Below, piece after piece: positions 24,215 to 32,696 of a DNA stretch of 64,000 nt. The translations under genes and the position numbers were made by a program. The first letter of the stretch is position 1. Each line of letters begins with the position of its first letter. This stretch comes from Alteriqipengyuania flavescens. Lineage in GTDB: Bacteria > Pseudomonadota > Alphaproteobacteria > Sphingomonadales > Sphingomonadaceae. The notes under the pieces were generated by a model. The model was given only the letters and a program-made list of their open reading frames with translations. It made no database searches and was not told where the DNA came from. The DNA lies in NCBI RefSeq assembly GCF_030406725.1, contig NZ_CP129107.1, forward strand, positions 1,716,501 through 1,780,500, read 5' to 3'.

Positions 24215-25618
24215 CTAATCGAGGCCGGACGAGCTCCTCGTTATCACCATCTTTTCCGGGCTCATATCGGACATTGTATATCCGATACCGCCTGTTCCGA
24301 GACCGGAGTGCCGTCGACCTGCGAAGGGCATCCAGTCGACTCGGAAGGCGGTATGGTCGTTGACCAGCACTGTGGAGCCCGACAGGCGCTCGACGCAATA
24401 ATCGGCAATGTGCTGTCGCTCGGTAAATACGGCGGCCTGAAAGGAATAAGGCAGCTCGTTCGCCTGGGAAATGGCTGCATCGATACTGTCGTATCCGTAG
24501 AGGCACACAACGGGCCCGAACACCTCCTCTCGCGAGACCTTGGCGGCGCGAGGCGGATCGATAAGAACGGTGGGATGATACAGCGTCGGGCCGATGCGCT
24601 TGCCACCTGCGGCTAGCTCGGCGCCGCTCTCGACGGCGGCCGCGACCCAGGCTTCGATCCGGTCGACCTCGGCAGGGCGAATGAGAGGACCGCACTGAGT
24701 TTCCTCGTTGGTGGGGTCCCCCACCTTCAGTGCCTTTGCGCCCGCAGCGAGCGCGGCAGCGAAGTCCGGCAGTTCGGCACGCGGAACGAACACCCGCTGG
24801 ACCGATACGCAGACCTGACCGGAATGATAAAACCCCCCTTTCAGGAGCGACGGAATGACGTTTTCGCGTGGTATATTCTCATCGACGATGACCGGGGCCG
24901 CGCCCCCATGTTCCAGCGCCACACGTGTACCGGGTGCGAGCCTCGAACGGAGCATCCAGCCTACCTTGGCTGAGCCGATGAAGGAGAAGAACGCCGTTCG
25001 CGGATCCGTGACCATTTGTTCGGCGACATCGTCCGTGCAGGGCACGAAGCGGCACCAGCGTTCGTCTAGGCCTGCCTCGTACAGGATTTCCACGAAACTC
25101 TTGCAGGACAACGGAGTATCCTTGGCCGGTTTCACCAAAACGGGACATCCCGTCGCGACAGCGGGGCCAACCTGATGGGCGATCAGATTAAGGGGATGGT
25201 TGAACGCCGAAATCGCGACCACGGGCCCGATCGGCTCCCGAAAGGTGTAGGCTGTTCGGCCTGCGCCCGCCTCGGTCAGCTCCATCGGAATCTGGCGTCC
25301 GCCGCTCGCGAACAGTTCATGCACGCAGAGTTCGACGCTCTGAACGGCGCGGCTCGTTTCCGCACGGGCGTCGACAAGCGGTTTTCCGCCCTCGCGCGCG
25401 ATCTGCATTGCGAGGCTCTCTGCACGCTCGTGCATGAGCGAGCTCGCACGCTGCAAGATGGCAATCCGCTCGTGAACCGGAATCCAGGCCTGCCGGTCTT
25501 CGTGCAACGTACGCGCCTCGTCCAGCCAGCGGTCGATCTTCGACCAGTCGACCAGGTCCACGCTGCCGATGCACTTCTGGTCGTAAGGATTGAGGACCTG
25601 CCAGGTCATTGGGGGCAC
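24215..25618 (-). CDS. Aldehyde dehydrogenase (NAD(P)-dependent)
   Basis: 467-residue member of the aldehyde dehydrogenase superfamily, which oxidises an aldehyde to an acid. The catalytic Cys lies in SGQVCVSVQRVFVPRAEL, the general-base Glu in VALEHGGAAPVIV (EHGG in place of the usual ELGG), the Asn in ISAFNHPLNLIAHQ and the conserved EEVFGPVVCLYGY. The gene begins inside the 3' end of the ThDP-enzyme gene (13-base overlap), so the two are coexpressed; the ThDP enzyme might produce its aldehyde. Both are the tail of the leftward metal-regulated operon. Substrate unknown; lactaldehyde-like or acyl aldehydes are guesses. Confidence 0.88.
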   Translation of the reverse strand: MPPMTWQVLNPYDQKCIGSVDLVDWSKIDRWLDEARTLHEDRQAWIPVHERIAILQRASSLMHERAESLAMQIAREGGKPLVDARAETSRAVQSVELCVHELFASGGRQIPMELTEAGAGRTAYTFREPIGPVVAISAFNHPLNLIAHQVGPAVATGCPVLVKPAKDTPLSCKSFVEILYEAGLDERWCRFVPCTDDVAEQMVTDPRTAFFSFIGSAKVGWMLRSRLAPGTRVALEHGGAAPVIVDENIPRENVIPSLLKGGFYHSGQVCVSVQRVFVPRAELPDFAAALAAGAKALKVGDPTNEETQCGPLIRPAEVDRIEAWVAAAVESGAELAAGGKRIGPTLYHPTVLIDPPRAAKVSREEVFGPVVCLYGYDSIDAAISQANELPYSFQAAVFTERQHIADYCVERLSGSTVLVNDHTAFRVDWMPFAGRRHSGLGTGGIGYTMSDMSPEKMVITRSSSGLD

Positions 25619-27246
25619 TCCATCGCGCTCAGCTCTTCGATCAGAACTTTTCGGTTCTCCGAATAATCTACCGGCAGATCCACGAGGTGAACGCCGCCGC
25701 TTTCGAATGCGTCGTTCAAGGTCGGAAGCAGCGCTTGGCTGCTGTCGATCCGGTGGCCCGTGGCGCCATAACTTTTCGCGTAGGTGACGAAGTCAGGGTT
25801 GGCGAAACTCAGGCCGTAATCGGGAAAGCCTAGCTGTTCCTGCTTCCACCGGATCATCCCGTAAGCGGCATCGTTGAGAATGAGCACCACGAGGTTGAGG
25901 CCGAGCCTGACCGCGGTTTCCACCTCCTGCGAATTCATCATGAACCCGCCATCGCCGCACACGGCGAGCACGCGGCGTTCGGGCGAGAGCATCGCTGCCA
26001 TCATCGCCGAGGGGAGACCCGCTCCCATCGTCGCCAACGCGTTGTCGAGCAGAATGGTGTTGGGTTCATGCGCGATATAGTTGCGGGCGAACCAGATCTT
26101 GTAGATACCATTGTCGAGCGCGACGATATCATCCCGGCCCATGACCGTCCGCACATCTGCAACGATGCGCTGGGGCACCATCGGAAAGCGGCCATCGTCG
26201 CTGCCTTGGCGGATGTGCGCGGCGATATTTTCGTGGACATTGGCGTAGGCTGCCGGGTCACTAGGGTGTTTTCCGCGTAGCCGGTTTCCCAGTCGCTCGA
26301 TCGATCCGGCAATGTCGCCGATGACCTCCAGCTGCGGAAAATAGACCTGGTCGACCTCTGCGGCCTTGTAATTTATATGGATAACGGTGCGTCCGTCAGG
26401 CTCCATGTAGAAGGGCGGTTTCTCGACCACGTCATGGCCGATATTGACGATCAGGTCTGCGCGATCGATGGCACAATGAACATAGTCATCCGACGATAGA
26501 GCCGCCGTTCCCAGATACAGGGGGCTTGCCTCATCGAGCACTCCCTTGCCCATTTGCGTATTAAAAAACGGAAATTGGGTATCGTCGATGAACTTTCGGA
26601 GCGCCTTGCAGGCGCTACGTCGGTTGGCCCCGGCACCCACCAAAAGCAGCGGGCGATCCGCGGCGAGAATTCGCTCGGCAGCTTCGTCTAGCGCGGCATC
26701 TCCGGCCACCGCATATTGGCGGGGGTGGGGCGCAACGACCGGTTCGGAGGTTTCTTCCTCGGCAATGTCTTCGGGCAGCTCCAGCAGAACTGCACCGGGT
26801 CGCTCTTCCTGAGCTCTCCTGAAACCTTCGCGCACGAGCGAAGGAATGCGCTCCCCATTCACGATCTGCTTCGCCATCTTACATAATGGGGTGAAAAGCG
26901 AGACGACATCGACGATCTGGAACTGCGCCTGCTTCGAGACCTTGATGGGTTTTTGGCCGGTTATCATGACCAGAGGGAAAGCGCCCAGAGCGGCATAAGC
27001 TGCCGGCGTCGTGAGGTTTGTCGCCCCCGGCCCCAGCGTGGCAAGGCATACGCCGGCTTTACCGGTTAGGCGTCCATAGGTTGCCGCCATGAACCCCGCT
27101 CCTTGCTCGTGCCGGGTAACGATCAGGCGGATCGACGAGGTGCGTAGCGATTCAAGCAAATCCAAATTCTCCTCGCCCGGAACCGCAAAAATATATTCGA
27201 CGCCTTCGGCTTCCAACGCGGCGACAAGAAGATCGGATGCTTTCAT
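25606..27246 (-). CDS. Acetolactate synthase-like thiamine diphosphate enzyme
   Basis: 546-residue ThDP-dependent enzyme of the acetolactate synthase / benzoylformate decarboxylase group. The N-terminal cofactor Glu is visible in IVTRHEQGAGFMAATYGRLT, the phosphate/FAD-domain glycine stretch in LATLGPGATNL, and the ThDP-Mg motif in VCGDGGFMMNSQEVETAV ending at LILND (GDG-x-N). Length fits the catalytic large subunit; no regulatory small subunit is nearby, so it is probably catabolic rather than for branched-chain amino acid synthesis. It lies 68 bases after the multicopper oxidase and overlaps the aldehyde dehydrogenase. The exact reaction (acetolactate, carboligation or decarboxylation) cannot be told. 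Confidence 0.85.
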   Translation of the reverse strand: MKASDLLVAALEAEGVEYIFAVPGEENLDLLESLRTSSIRLIVTRHEQGAGFMAATYGRLTGKAGVCLATLGPGATNLTTPAAYAALGAFPLVMITGQKPIKVSKQAQFQIVDVVSLFTPLCKMAKQIVNGERIPSLVREGFRRAQEERPGAVLLELPEDIAEEETSEPVVAPHPRQYAVAGDAALDEAAERILAADRPLLLVGAGANRRSACKALRKFIDDTQFPFFNTQMGKGVLDEASPLYLGTAALSSDDYVHCAIDRADLIVNIGHDVVEKPPFYMEPDGRTVIHINYKAAEVDQVYFPQLEVIGDIAGSIERLGNRLRGKHPSDPAAYANVHENIAAHIRQGSDDGRFPMVPQRIVADVRTVMGRDDIVALDNGIYKIWFARNYIAHEPNTILLDNALATMGAGLPSAMMAAMLSPERRVLAVCGDGGFMMNSQEVETAVRLGLNLVVLILNDAAYGMIRWKQEQLGFPDYGLSFANPDFVTYAKSYGATGHRIDSSQALLPTLNDAFESGGVHLVDLPVDYSENRKVLIEELSAMECPQ

Positions 27247-27314
27247 GGAATGGTTCTCGCGTTGGTAAGGGCCTGAGGGGCTGTCGGTGAAGAGTCTTTT
27301 GCTCTGCGGGTGAT

Positions 27315-28934
27315 TCAGACTGTGACGGTGAATTGCCCCATCATTCCCGCGTCTTCGTGCTCGAGAATGTGGCAGTGGTACATGTAAGGCAAATCAGCGT
27401 CGGTGTAGTCCTCGAACCGCAAAAGGAGCCGCACGGTCTCGCCTGGATAGACGACAACCGTGTCCTTTAGCCCCTGTTCCGCCGCATCAGGCGCACGGCC
27501 GTTCCGGTCGAGGATACGGAACTGCACGTCGTGAATGTGAAACGGGTGCGCCATCATGGAGGCATTCTCGACTTGCCAGATTTCGGTGGTATTTACCCGC
27601 ACCGTCTCATCGATACGCTGCATGTCCATCGATTTGCCGTTGATGGTAAAACCGCCTTCACGCATCATGCGCATTCCCATGCCCATATCGAGAACGAACC
27701 GGCGCGTTCGGACCGCATCGCCGGGATCTATCCGGGGCAATGTGGCAAGCCGGCGAGGCATCACGATGGCCTTGGTCCGGCCCTCGGCAGGTCGGATGTC
27801 CAATACGGTGAATTGACGCCGCTCGTCCATCATGCCGCCCATCATCCCATCGCGGCGCTCCCGTTCGCCCATCATACCGTTCCGGCCACCTCGCTCGCCC
27901 ATCATCCAGTTGCCCATCGGCCCGTCGGACTCGCGCATGCGCCCGGACCCTCTCATCCCCCGGCCCATGTTTCCCATGCCCATGATTTCGAGGCCGTCCG
28001 CAAGCAGCGAAACCGGCCTTCCATCACTGACATCGACGATTACCTGCGCGCGTTCGCCGGGAGCGAGAACAACATTGTCGGTTGGCAGCGGCGCGGCGAG
28101 AAAACCGCCGTCGGTGCCGATCTGATGAAAGCTGCGGCCATCGTCGAACCCGAAACGGTAAAAGCGTGCGTTCGAGCCATTGACCAGGCGTAGCCTCAGG
28201 CGATCGGACCTTGCCTCGAAGACGGGCTCGACGACGCCGTTGACCAGCATCGTATCGCCCATCATTCCCATCATAACATTGTGCATTCGCGTGGAGTAAA
28301 TGAAGCTTCCATCGCTCGCGAACGCGCGGTCCTGCACGATCAGCGGTATATCATCGACCCCATAATCGTTTGGAAGATCGAGCGCTTCGCTGGCGTTGTC
28401 GCGGACATAGATCATCCCAGCCAACCCCTGGTAAACTTGTGGCCCCGAGCGACGGTGCGCATGCGAATGATACCAGAACATCGATGCGCGCTGGCGGACA
28501 TCGAAACGCGCGGTCCAGCTGCCTCCCGGCCCGATCGGTTGATGCGGTCCGCCATCGGCGCGCGCAGGGAGATGAAAACCGTGCCAGTGGACGGTCGCCG
28601 TTTCGGGCAGATCGCTCGTGACATTCATCCGCACCGTATCGCCGGCGTTCAGCTCAAGCGTGGGGCCGAGGTAGGACTGGTTGATACCGATGGTCGGCGT
28701 TTCGATCCCTTCAAAAAATCGCGAGACGCCGTGGCGTAGATTGAGATCGAAAACCCTCTCGCCGCTTTTTCGCTCGCCCGAATAAAGAGGAGGAATGCGA
28801 AGTTGCGAGCGCGCCGTTGCTGAAGCAAGCGTCGCATTCCGGCCGGTCAACAGATCGCGCCCGGTAAATGCGGCTATTCCGAATGCACCTGCGCCGAGCA
28901 CCGCACCGCCAAGAATGGAACGTCTGTCGATCAT
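27315..28934 (-). CDS. Periplasmic multicopper oxidase with Met-rich segment (CueO/CopA-like)
   Basis: 539-residue multicopper oxidase. It has a Tat signal (MIDRRSILGGAVLGAGAFG) and all four copper-binding boxes: HWHGFHLPARADG, FWYHSHAHRRSG, HPFHIHDVQF and the type 1/trinuclear HCHILEHEDAGMM near the C terminus. About residues 310-370 are extremely rich in Met, Gly and Arg (for example MGMGNMGRGM, NGMMGERERRDGMMGGMMDE), as in CueO-type cuprous oxidases that bind surplus Cu(I). Role: oxidise Cu(I), or possibly Fe(II), in the periplasm. The start at 28934 was chosen for the Tat motif; ATG at 28946 or 28964 would only lengthen the leader. It follows the FTR1-like gene, so an oxidase-permease iron route is also possible. 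Confidence 0.92.
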   Translation of the reverse strand: MIDRRSILGGAVLGAGAFGIAAFTGRDLLTGRNATLASATARSQLRIPPLYSGERKSGERVFDLNLRHGVSRFFEGIETPTIGINQSYLGPTLELNAGDTVRMNVTSDLPETATVHWHGFHLPARADGGPHQPIGPGGSWTARFDVRQRASMFWYHSHAHRRSGPQVYQGLAGMIYVRDNASEALDLPNDYGVDDIPLIVQDRAFASDGSFIYSTRMHNVMMGMMGDTMLVNGVVEPVFEARSDRLRLRLVNGSNARFYRFGFDDGRSFHQIGTDGGFLAAPLPTDNVVLAPGERAQVIVDVSDGRPVSLLADGLEIMGMGNMGRGMRGSGRMRESDGPMGNWMMGERGGRNGMMGERERRDGMMGGMMDERRQFTVLDIRPAEGRTKAIVMPRRLATLPRIDPGDAVRTRRFVLDMGMGMRMMREGGFTINGKSMDMQRIDETVRVNTTEIWQVENASMMAHPFHIHDVQFRILDRNGRAPDAAEQGLKDTVVVYPGETVRLLLRFEDYTDADLPYMYHCHILEHEDAGMMGQFTVTV

Positions 28935-28960
28935 ATTGCTTCCCATTGCCCGGAGCGCCG

Positions 28961-30901
28961 TCAACCGGCCTCGGCTTGCGGTGTCCGGACTTGCATGCCT
29001 TTCCTTCTGTTGCGCCAGTACCCCAGAGCAATGAGGGCGAGCGTAATGATTTGCCCGGCTACCGGTTCAAGTGCCGGTGCAATGCCTAGGATCGGAACGC
29101 GGGGCAGATTCGGAAGCGGGGTGATCCCCAAAAGTCCGGCTTCCTGGAGGCCCGAGATGCCCTTCCCGGCCAGAACGACGGAAAGAATGCCGATCAGGAT
29201 CGAGCTGTAGGCGAAGAAGGTTCCGATCGGCAGTCGCCGACTGTAGCGCAGCATCGCCCAGGCGATCAGCGCCAGCAACACGATTGCGGAGGCGGCGCCG
29301 ACAAAAATTGCGTCGGCATGACCCTGGGTCCAGAGCGCTGCGAAGAACAGGATCGTCTCGAAGACCTCCCGGTAAACCACGAGGAACGCCAGCCCGAACA
29401 GAAACCATGCGGACCTGCGCGACAGAGCGTGCTGCATGGTCTTCTGGATATAGCGTTGCCATTCGCCGGCCTGCGATTTGCCGTGCATCCAAATGCCAAC
29501 CGACAACAGTACGAGAGCGGCAAAAAGCGACCCGAACCCCTCTACCAGCTCGCGACCTGCCCCACTTATGCCGATCAGGTAAGTCGCTGCCACCCAAGTC
29601 AGGCCACCGGCGACAAGGGCCGACAGCCATCCGCCATGGACGAAGGGCAGAACTTCGGTTCTCTCGGCTTTGCGCAGGAACGCGATCATCGCGATCACGA
29701 TCAGCAACGCCTCGAGCCCTTCGCGCAACAGGATCGCAAAGGCTCCTGCGAATGCCGAGGCCTCACTGGCATTGTCCGGGGCGAGAACCGTCTCGGCGTG
29801 GTAGAAAAGAACGTCGAGCGCATTCACCCTTTGGGCGACGGCGGCCACCGGATCCCCGCGACCTATTGCCGCTCGAAGCTCGGCCATGCCGGTTTCGACA
29901 GATGCGAGCAGGTCTGCATCGCGCGTGCTTAAAACGGCTTCCAAAGGTTCGAAGCCATCGAGATAGGCCGAGAGCGCGAGTTCGCGCGCTTCGGCCTTAT
30001 TACCCGCTTCGTAAGCGGCAAGACTTTGCTGCAAGCGTTCGCGTGCCAAAGCGAGTGAGCCGGTCGTATCGCTGGCCACGGCTTCGGGATGAGCCCGCAA
30101 ATAGGCCATAACGGCATCGGCACGCTCGGTGCCGATCGCCTCGCCAAGGGCTGCCGGGGTAAGGCCGGATAGAGCGGCGAGGTCAGGAATACGCGCCCGG
30201 ATTTTCGGATCGTCGTTCCAGATCCGTCTGCCGCGCTCTACATTCTCAAATGCGATCGACCCTGAATAATAGGCAAGGCTCCAGCGATCTTCCGCCGGGA
30301 GATCGGAAAAGCCCGGCATGGCCGTTCCTTCCAGCCCTTGTCCGATGACCTGATAGAGCGCGAAAGCGCTGCGCTCGCGGGCACGGATGACGTCGCCAAA
30401 AGCGATTGGCGGGGGATCGAGTCCCTCTGCGGCAGGGCCGTCGCCGCCACCGCTTGGGCCATGACAGCTTGCGCAGTTCTGGGCGTACAGTGCGGCACCT
30501 CGCGCGAGGTCGGGTGCCGCCTCGGGCGCAAGCGGAACGGGAAACGCCGCGATCAGCTCGCTTGCCAATCTGCGCGCGTCGCGCGCGACGACAGCAGGCT
30601 CCACCTTCGCCGAGATTGACTCGACGAGAGCCTCTGCGTCCGCAACCAGTTGGGCACGTTGCGCGTTTGCGGGCAGAGCAGCCATGCGTTTGGCTACCGA
30701 GGCAGAAAATTCCTGCATTTCGGCATATTCCAGCTCGTTCGTGACTTCACCGTCGCTGACGGCCTCAGTGTAATCCACGGCGATGTAATCGAGCAGGCGC
30801 CAGGTCGTCTGAACCGCGCCATGCGTGCCTGCAGAAGCGGGCATTGCGACTGCGATCGACAGGAAAGCAATCAATTGGACCGCAAAAGCACGTAGCGTCA
30901 T
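28961..30901 (-). CDS. Cytochrome c - FTR1 family permease fusion
   Basis: 646-residue protein. A signal peptide (about 1-24, ending MPASAG) leads into a periplasmic part with a cytochrome c haem site, CASCH (143-147), and a Met ligand candidate in EGTAMPGFSDLP. The C-terminal 270 residues form the seven-helix FTR1/EfeU permease with the two ferric-binding boxes, LREGLEALLIVIAM and YREVFETILFFA. Family members import iron after ferrous-to-ferric oxidation, and the fused cytochrome could take up the electron. With a multicopper oxidase downstream this resembles a bacterial Fet3-Ftr1 pair. The ATG at 30901 overlaps the CDF gene's stop by 4 bases; the longer upstream frame lacks a leader. Confidence 0.87.
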   Translation of the reverse strand: MTLRAFAVQLIAFLSIAVAMPASAGTHGAVQTTWRLLDYIAVDYTEAVSDGEVTNELEYAEMQEFSASVAKRMAALPANAQRAQLVADAEALVESISAKVEPAVVARDARRLASELIAAFPVPLAPEAAPDLARGAALYAQNCASCHGPSGGGDGPAAEGLDPPPIAFGDVIRARERSAFALYQVIGQGLEGTAMPGFSDLPAEDRWSLAYYSGSIAFENVERGRRIWNDDPKIRARIPDLAALSGLTPAALGEAIGTERADAVMAYLRAHPEAVASDTTGSLALARERLQQSLAAYEAGNKAEARELALSAYLDGFEPLEAVLSTRDADLLASVETGMAELRAAIGRGDPVAAVAQRVNALDVLFYHAETVLAPDNASEASAFAGAFAILLREGLEALLIVIAMIAFLRKAERTEVLPFVHGGWLSALVAGGLTWVAATYLIGISGAGRELVEGFGSLFAALVLLSVGIWMHGKSQAGEWQRYIQKTMQHALSRRSAWFLFGLAFLVVYREVFETILFFAALWTQGHADAIFVGAASAIVLLALIAWAMLRYSRRLPIGTFFAYSSILIGILSVVLAGKGISGLQEAGLLGITPLPNLPRVPILGIAPALEPVAGQIITLALIALGYWRNRRKGMQVRTPQAEAG

Positions 30902-31560
30902 TTGGAGGCGGCCTTTCTCTGTGCAGGAGCATGCTGCGCGCGAAGTTCGTCGGTCGCGCGCTTTACAATGAGGTAAGCCGAATGCAGGAAGATCAGGGCG
31001 ATCACCGCCGCGACCAGCAGATCGGGCCAAGCTTGTCCGGTCCAGGCGACTAGGGCAGCAGCGATGATCACTCCGACATTGGCGATCGCGTCATTGCGGC
31101 TGAAAAGCCAGATCGCGGATACATGTGCGTCGCCTTCGCGAAACCGCATGAGCACAAGCGCCGCCGCGATGTTGACTATCAAGGCCGCGACCGCGATCCC
31201 GCCCATCAAGCTGGCTTCAGGCGCGACCGCGTTAAGCGAGCGCCAGACCGCCAGACCGATCACTCCAAGACCCAGCGCGCCCAGAAACAGGCCCTGTGCC
31301 AGCGCGACCCGCGCGCGCGCGCGGGCACTCCACGCAAGTGCCAGGATGCCGATCAGCGTGATCGATCCATCGCCGATGAAGTCGAGGGCGTCAGCCTTGA
31401 GCGCCTGGCTGTCCGCCAGAAATCCGCCGAAGGCCTCGACAATACCGAATCCCAAATTGAGCACGACCACTATCCAGAGCGCGCGGCGATAGGCCGGGTC
31501 CACACCTGCTCTTTGCGTATCGCCGGTGCAGCCACAATCCGATGTTTCATTTTCCAACAT
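30898..31560 (-). CDS. Cation diffusion facilitator family transporter
   Basis: 220-residue CDF-type divalent metal exporter with about six transmembrane helices. The metal-site residues appear in helices II and V: ADSQALKADALDFIGDG (Asp pair spaced as DxxxD) and SAIWLFSRNDAIANVGVII (Asn/Asp). The short Cys-bearing N terminus (SDCGCTGD) is cytosolic. The C-terminal cytoplasmic domain of classical CzcD is missing, making it a short CDF. It is the first gene of the leftward operon, and its ATG lies only 7 bases from the -10 box of the MerR-type promoter, so the mRNA may be leaderless; a GTG 18 codons downstream, with a purine-rich site before it, is an alternative start. Confidence 0.85.
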   Translation of the reverse strand: MLENETSDCGCTGDTQRAGVDPAYRRALWIVVVLNLGFGIVEAFGGFLADSQALKADALDFIGDGSITLIGILALAWSARARARVALAQGLFLGALGLGVIGLAVWRSLNAVAPEASLMGGIAVAALIVNIAAALVLMRFREGDAHVSAIWLFSRNDAIANVGVIIAAALVAWTGQAWPDLLVAAVIALIFLHSAYLIVKRATDELRAQHAPAQRKAASK

Positions 31561-31567
31561 GGGACAC

Positions 31568-31598
31568 TAGCTAGCACCTCCAGTGGCTGTAGAGGCAA
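31568..31598 (-). promoter_or_regulatory. MerR-type promoter/operator of the leftward CDF operon
   Basis: Read leftward: -35 TTGCCT, a 19-bp spacer holding the dyad CTACAG-CCA-CTGGAG, and -10 TAGCTA. The over-long 19-bp spacer centred on a dyad is the hallmark of MerR-family promoters, which the regulator untwists upon metal binding. It is near-identical in sequence and phase to the operator at 32216-32246. It lies between the CDF gene and the divergent merR-like gene. Confidence 0.75.
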
Positions 31599-31647
31599 GC
31601 TGCAATCGCGAATGTTTCGCGATGTTAAGTGTCTAAGGAGTAGATTC

Positions 31648-32094
31648 ATGCTTATCGGAGGTTTGGCAAAGGCCACCGGGACCAAGGTCAATACGATCAG
31701 GTTTTACGAGGACATCGGACTGATGCCTGAACCCGAACGTACGGCAGCGGGCCAGCGAACCTATACGGAGCGGGATGTTAAACGACTGGCCTTCATCCGG
31801 CAGGCGCGCAAACTGGGCTTTTCCATCGAGGAAGCACGCTCTCTCCTGGAACTGAAGAACACGCCTAATGGAAAGTGCGATAAGGCGAGTGATATTGCGA
31901 AACGACATCTACTTAGTATCGAAGAGCGCCTCACCCATCTTGAAGCACTGCGTGCAGAGCTGGAAAACGTAGTGGTGTCTTGCAAAGGCGGCGACTTGTC
32001 GGACTGCAAGATCATTGAGACGCTCTCTCAATCCCGCCCCAGTTTTGTGCCCGCGAAGAAAAGAACCCGAAGCCGTGCGTTCTCAGCTCCCTGA
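31648..32094 (+). CDS. MerR-family metal-responsive regulator, CadR/ZntR-like
   Basis: 148-residue transcription activator. The N-terminal winged HTH is typical (MLIGGLAKATGTKVNTIRFY, then EDIGLMPEPERTAAGQRTY), followed by the long dimerisation helix. Three cysteines, Cys77 (NGKCDKA), Cys112 (VVSCKGG) and Cys119 (LSDCKII), occupy the positions of the metal site in CadR/PbrR/ZntR sensors of Cd, Pb and Zn rather than the CueR pattern. The ATG at 31648 follows a good ribosome site (AAGGAG at 31636-31641). It is divergent from the CDF operon, with the operator between them, and a second matching operator lies 120 bases past its own stop before the czc operon. Confidence 0.88.
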   Translation: MLIGGLAKATGTKVNTIRFYEDIGLMPEPERTAAGQRTYTERDVKRLAFIRQARKLGFSIEEARSLLELKNTPNGKCDKASDIAKRHLLSIEERLTHLEALRAELENVVVSCKGGDLSDCKIIETLSQSRPSFVPAKKRTRSRAFSAP

Positions 32095-32215
32095 GTGCCG
32101 CGGCGGTGCGATCAGAAGCTATGAAGGTGGCGAAACACCGCCGGAATCCATCCGCTCCGGCAATCCATTTCGCTGCATTGAGAACCCACTGAGGTACGAG
32201 GGCGCGAAAAACCGC

Positions 32216-32246
32216 TTGCCCCTACAGTCGCTGGAGGGGTTATTTG
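32216..32246 (+). promoter_or_regulatory. MerR-type promoter/operator of the czc operon
   Basis: -35 TTGCCC (32216-32221), a 19-bp spacer with CTACAG-TCG-CTGGAG, and -10 TATTTG (32241-32246), 40 bases before the ATG at 32286. The dyad halves are identical to those of the operator at 31568-31598 and start at the same distance from the -35 box, so the same MerR protein should switch both. Confidence 0.75.
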
Positions 32247-32285
32247 AAAATCCGAATCCGATTTAGGTTCGCTTGAGGCGCCAAG

Positions 32286-32633
32286 ATGTTTGAGCTGCAT
32301 GGATTGATTTCCGTTAGAATTGTCGCCGCTGTTTTGGCGGTGGCGGCGCTGATGGTGTCGCCGGTGGTGGAAGCCGCTCAATGCGGCGATGAAATGTCTT
32401 CGGCAATCTATGCGAACGAAACGATTGATGCGGATACCAGTGACGGGTCTGAGCAAGATGGTCCGCAGCTCTAGGGCTGTGCGCATGGGCATTGCCACCA
32501 CCTGTTCGCAGCATTGGTATCCGATAGTCATGGTCAAGCGTTCGGCGAAGCCGTCATCATTACTACCTCTTTCCCAGACGTGAAAATAGCCGGCGAGGCG
32601 CACGGTCTGCCCCAACGCCCTCCTCGAAGCTGA
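32286..32633 (+). pseudogene. Small exported His/Cys-rich protein gene with an in-frame TAG
   Basis: The frame opens with a signal peptide (SVRIVAAVLAVAALMVSPVV, mature start near AAQCGDEM) and reaches TAG at codon 63 (32472-32474). Directly past it, without a shift, coding-like sequence resumes with a His/Cys cluster (GCAHGHCHHLFAAL) and ends QRPPRS before TGA at 32631-32633, 116 codons in all. A metal-binding periplasmic protein before a CzcC gene would make sense, and a similarly placed small exported protein precedes the second RND system (40010-40360). Either a recent nonsense mutation or readthrough; the short 62-residue form would lack the His/Cys cluster. Confidence 0.6.
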
Positions 32634-32696
32634 CAGGTTGAATCGCGCTGTCCCACGCAGCGCACACCGGATCATCAGCAGAGGAAATATTCAAAA

